Part shown: piece by piece, positions 63,239 to 64,000 of the stretch
Layout of the letters: the number at the start of each line of letters is the position of its first letter
Numbering within the stretch: position 1 is the stretch's first letter
NCBI RefSeq assembly: GCF_000426725.1
Contig: NZ_AUFX01000012.1
Location: forward strand, 1-64,000
DNA length: 64,000 nt
Origin: Sporocytophaga myxococcoides DSM 11118
GTDB lineage: Bacteria; Bacteroidota; Bacteroidia; Cytophagales; Cytophagaceae
Reading direction: 5' to 3'
Notes under the pieces: model-generated
Told to the model about the DNA's origin: nothing
Database searches by the model: none
Seen by the model: only the letters and a program-made list of their open reading frames with translations
Translations under genes and position numbers: made by a program

Positions 63239-64000
63239 TTATTTTTCGACCTTTTGTAATAGTTGCTCGCAGGTCCAGGAAACCGTCTCTTCAAAGGGAA
63301 TAAAGCTGTAATTGAGCAGGTTTTTAATTTTTTCATTGCTGTAAATTACATCGCTTTTTGATATACCGGCTGTTTCCTTAGTAATCAAAGGTTTTGATCC
63401 GGTTAGTTTATAGCGAAGATACTCAAATCTCCAGGCTATGTTTCCTATGAATTTAGTTACCTTATACGGGGGTTTTCTTTTTCCGAATTTCTCCGCTACC
63501 ATATCGAAGAAATGTTTGTACGTTGTGGTCCCGGCATTCAGAATAAATCTTTCTCCCGTAATATTTCTGCTATGCAGACAAATTACAATTTGAGTAACAT
63601 CACGTACATCTATATAATTCATTTCCTTCTCAGAGTAAAACAAATTATTTTTCCAGACATACTTAAATAGTTGGCTACTCCCTGTGTTCCAGTCTCCGGG
63701 TCCTAATATAATGCTCGGATTTACAATGAACCCGTTTAACCCTTCCTCAAATGCGCGCCATACTTCAAGTTCTGCCAAGTATTTACTTTTTCCATAATTG
63801 CTGTTCACCGGTGAGTCTTCCCACACACTTGCTTCTGTAACCCGACTTTCATTTTTTGATCTTCCGATCGCAGCGATAGAGCTGATATGGATAAACTTGG
63901 AAATACCTTTGTTTAATGCAGCATTTACAAGATTGGCAGTTCCCTGTGCATTTACTTCAAAAAGAAGTTCTTTGTCTTGGGGCTGATATGAGACAAGAGC
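63239..64000 (-). CDS. NAD-dependent epimerase/dehydratase-like protein, 5' part outside the window
   Basis: The frame is open to the right edge, so the N-terminus with the Rossmann GxxGxxG motif is not seen; 253 residues are visible. It is an extended short-chain dehydrogenase: FEVNAQGTANLVNAALNKGI, FIHISSIAAIGRSKNESRV (the active-site Ser/Thr region), NSNYGKSKYLAELEVWRAFE (the YxxxK pair) and FIVNPSIILGPGDWNTGSSQ. The end TAGISKSDVIYSNEKIKNLL fits nucleotide-sugar or dihydroflavonol-reductase-like enzymes. The substrate is unknown. The GTG at 63826 is internal and not the start. It is 139 bases upstream of the TPR gene. Confidence 0.88.
   Translation of the reverse strand, partial: ALVSYQPQDKELLFEVNAQGTANLVNAALNKGISKFIHISSIAAIGRSKNESRVTEASVWEDSPVNSNYGKSKYLAELEVWRAFEEGLNGFIVNPSIILGPGDWNTGSSQLFKYVWKNNLFYSEKEMNYIDVRDVTQIVICLHSRNITGERFILNAGTTTYKHFFDMVAEKFGKRKPPYKVTKFIGNIAWRFEYLRYKLTGSKPLITKETAGISKSDVIYSNEKIKNLLNYSFIPFEETVSWTCEQLLQKVEK

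Noticed and set aside
1-64000. CRISPR array, prophage, integron or rRNA operon
   Set aside because: No regularly spaced repeats, phage structural genes, integrase or rRNA sequence were seen on reading the window.

Overview
This window comes from the chromosome of a Bacteroidota bacterium, most likely a cellulose- and hemicellulose-degrading member of the Cytophagales (Cytophaga/Sporocytophaga type). The evidence is seen directly. The DNA is AT-rich. Eight secreted proteins end in type IX secretion (T9SS) type A sorting domains (PNP motif followed by a basic C-terminus). Several promoters match the Bacteroidota form TAnnTTTG. Lipoproteins are common. There are two GH8 enzymes, a GH16 enzyme, a CE15-like esterase and a PL1 pectate lyase. 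The species assignment is inference. I found no transposase, integrase, CRISPR array or rRNA.

Layout. 1-5.7 kb is a rearranged accessory patch: the end of a beta-propeller gene, a FISUMP lipoprotein, a decayed second copy of the propeller gene end with its terminator, a DUF4157 (HELTH) protein of the kind linked to extracellular contractile injection systems, a small partner gene, and a lipoprotein gene broken by one in-frame TAG. 5.9-10.3 kb holds a T9SS protein, a Bcp-type peroxiredoxin lipoprotein and unknown secreted proteins. 10.8-14.7 kb (minus) is a coherent sulfane-sulfur operon: ArsR-type regulator, TauE exporter, persulfide dioxygenase-like/rhodanese fusion and two half-size YeeE/YedE transporters. 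16-18.6 kb is LemA plus three TPM-domain proteins. 18.8-23 kb has a LysE exporter, an amidotransferase, a TonB-dependent receptor with a metal-repressor-like operator, and an acyl-CoA thioesterase.

23-50 kb is dominated by T9SS-exported polysaccharide enzymes: a 1528-residue GH8 protein with large modules inserted into DUF11 repeats, a GH16, a non-catalytic 1128-residue multidomain protein, a GH8 of the exo-oligoxylanase type, a CE15-like glucuronoyl esterase, a PL1 and an FG-GAP propeller. No SusC/SusD pair accompanies them, so this is a set of secreted enzymes and not a classical PUL. Housekeeping genes (mfd, beta-carbonic anhydrase, a Prc-type protease) are interleaved.

50-53.3 kb (minus) is an AraC-type regulator with two FAD monooxygenases, one of them a clear Tet(X) relative with changed drug-contact residues. 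54 kb carries an initiator tRNA-fMet. 54.4-57.3 kb is era-der plus two small lipoproteins. 57.4-63.1 kb (minus) is a tightly packed operon TPR-comA-like-dedA-aroE-uvrB, and the window ends inside a sugar-nucleotide-type epimerase. Domain and family names come from recognising motifs by eye; no database search was run.
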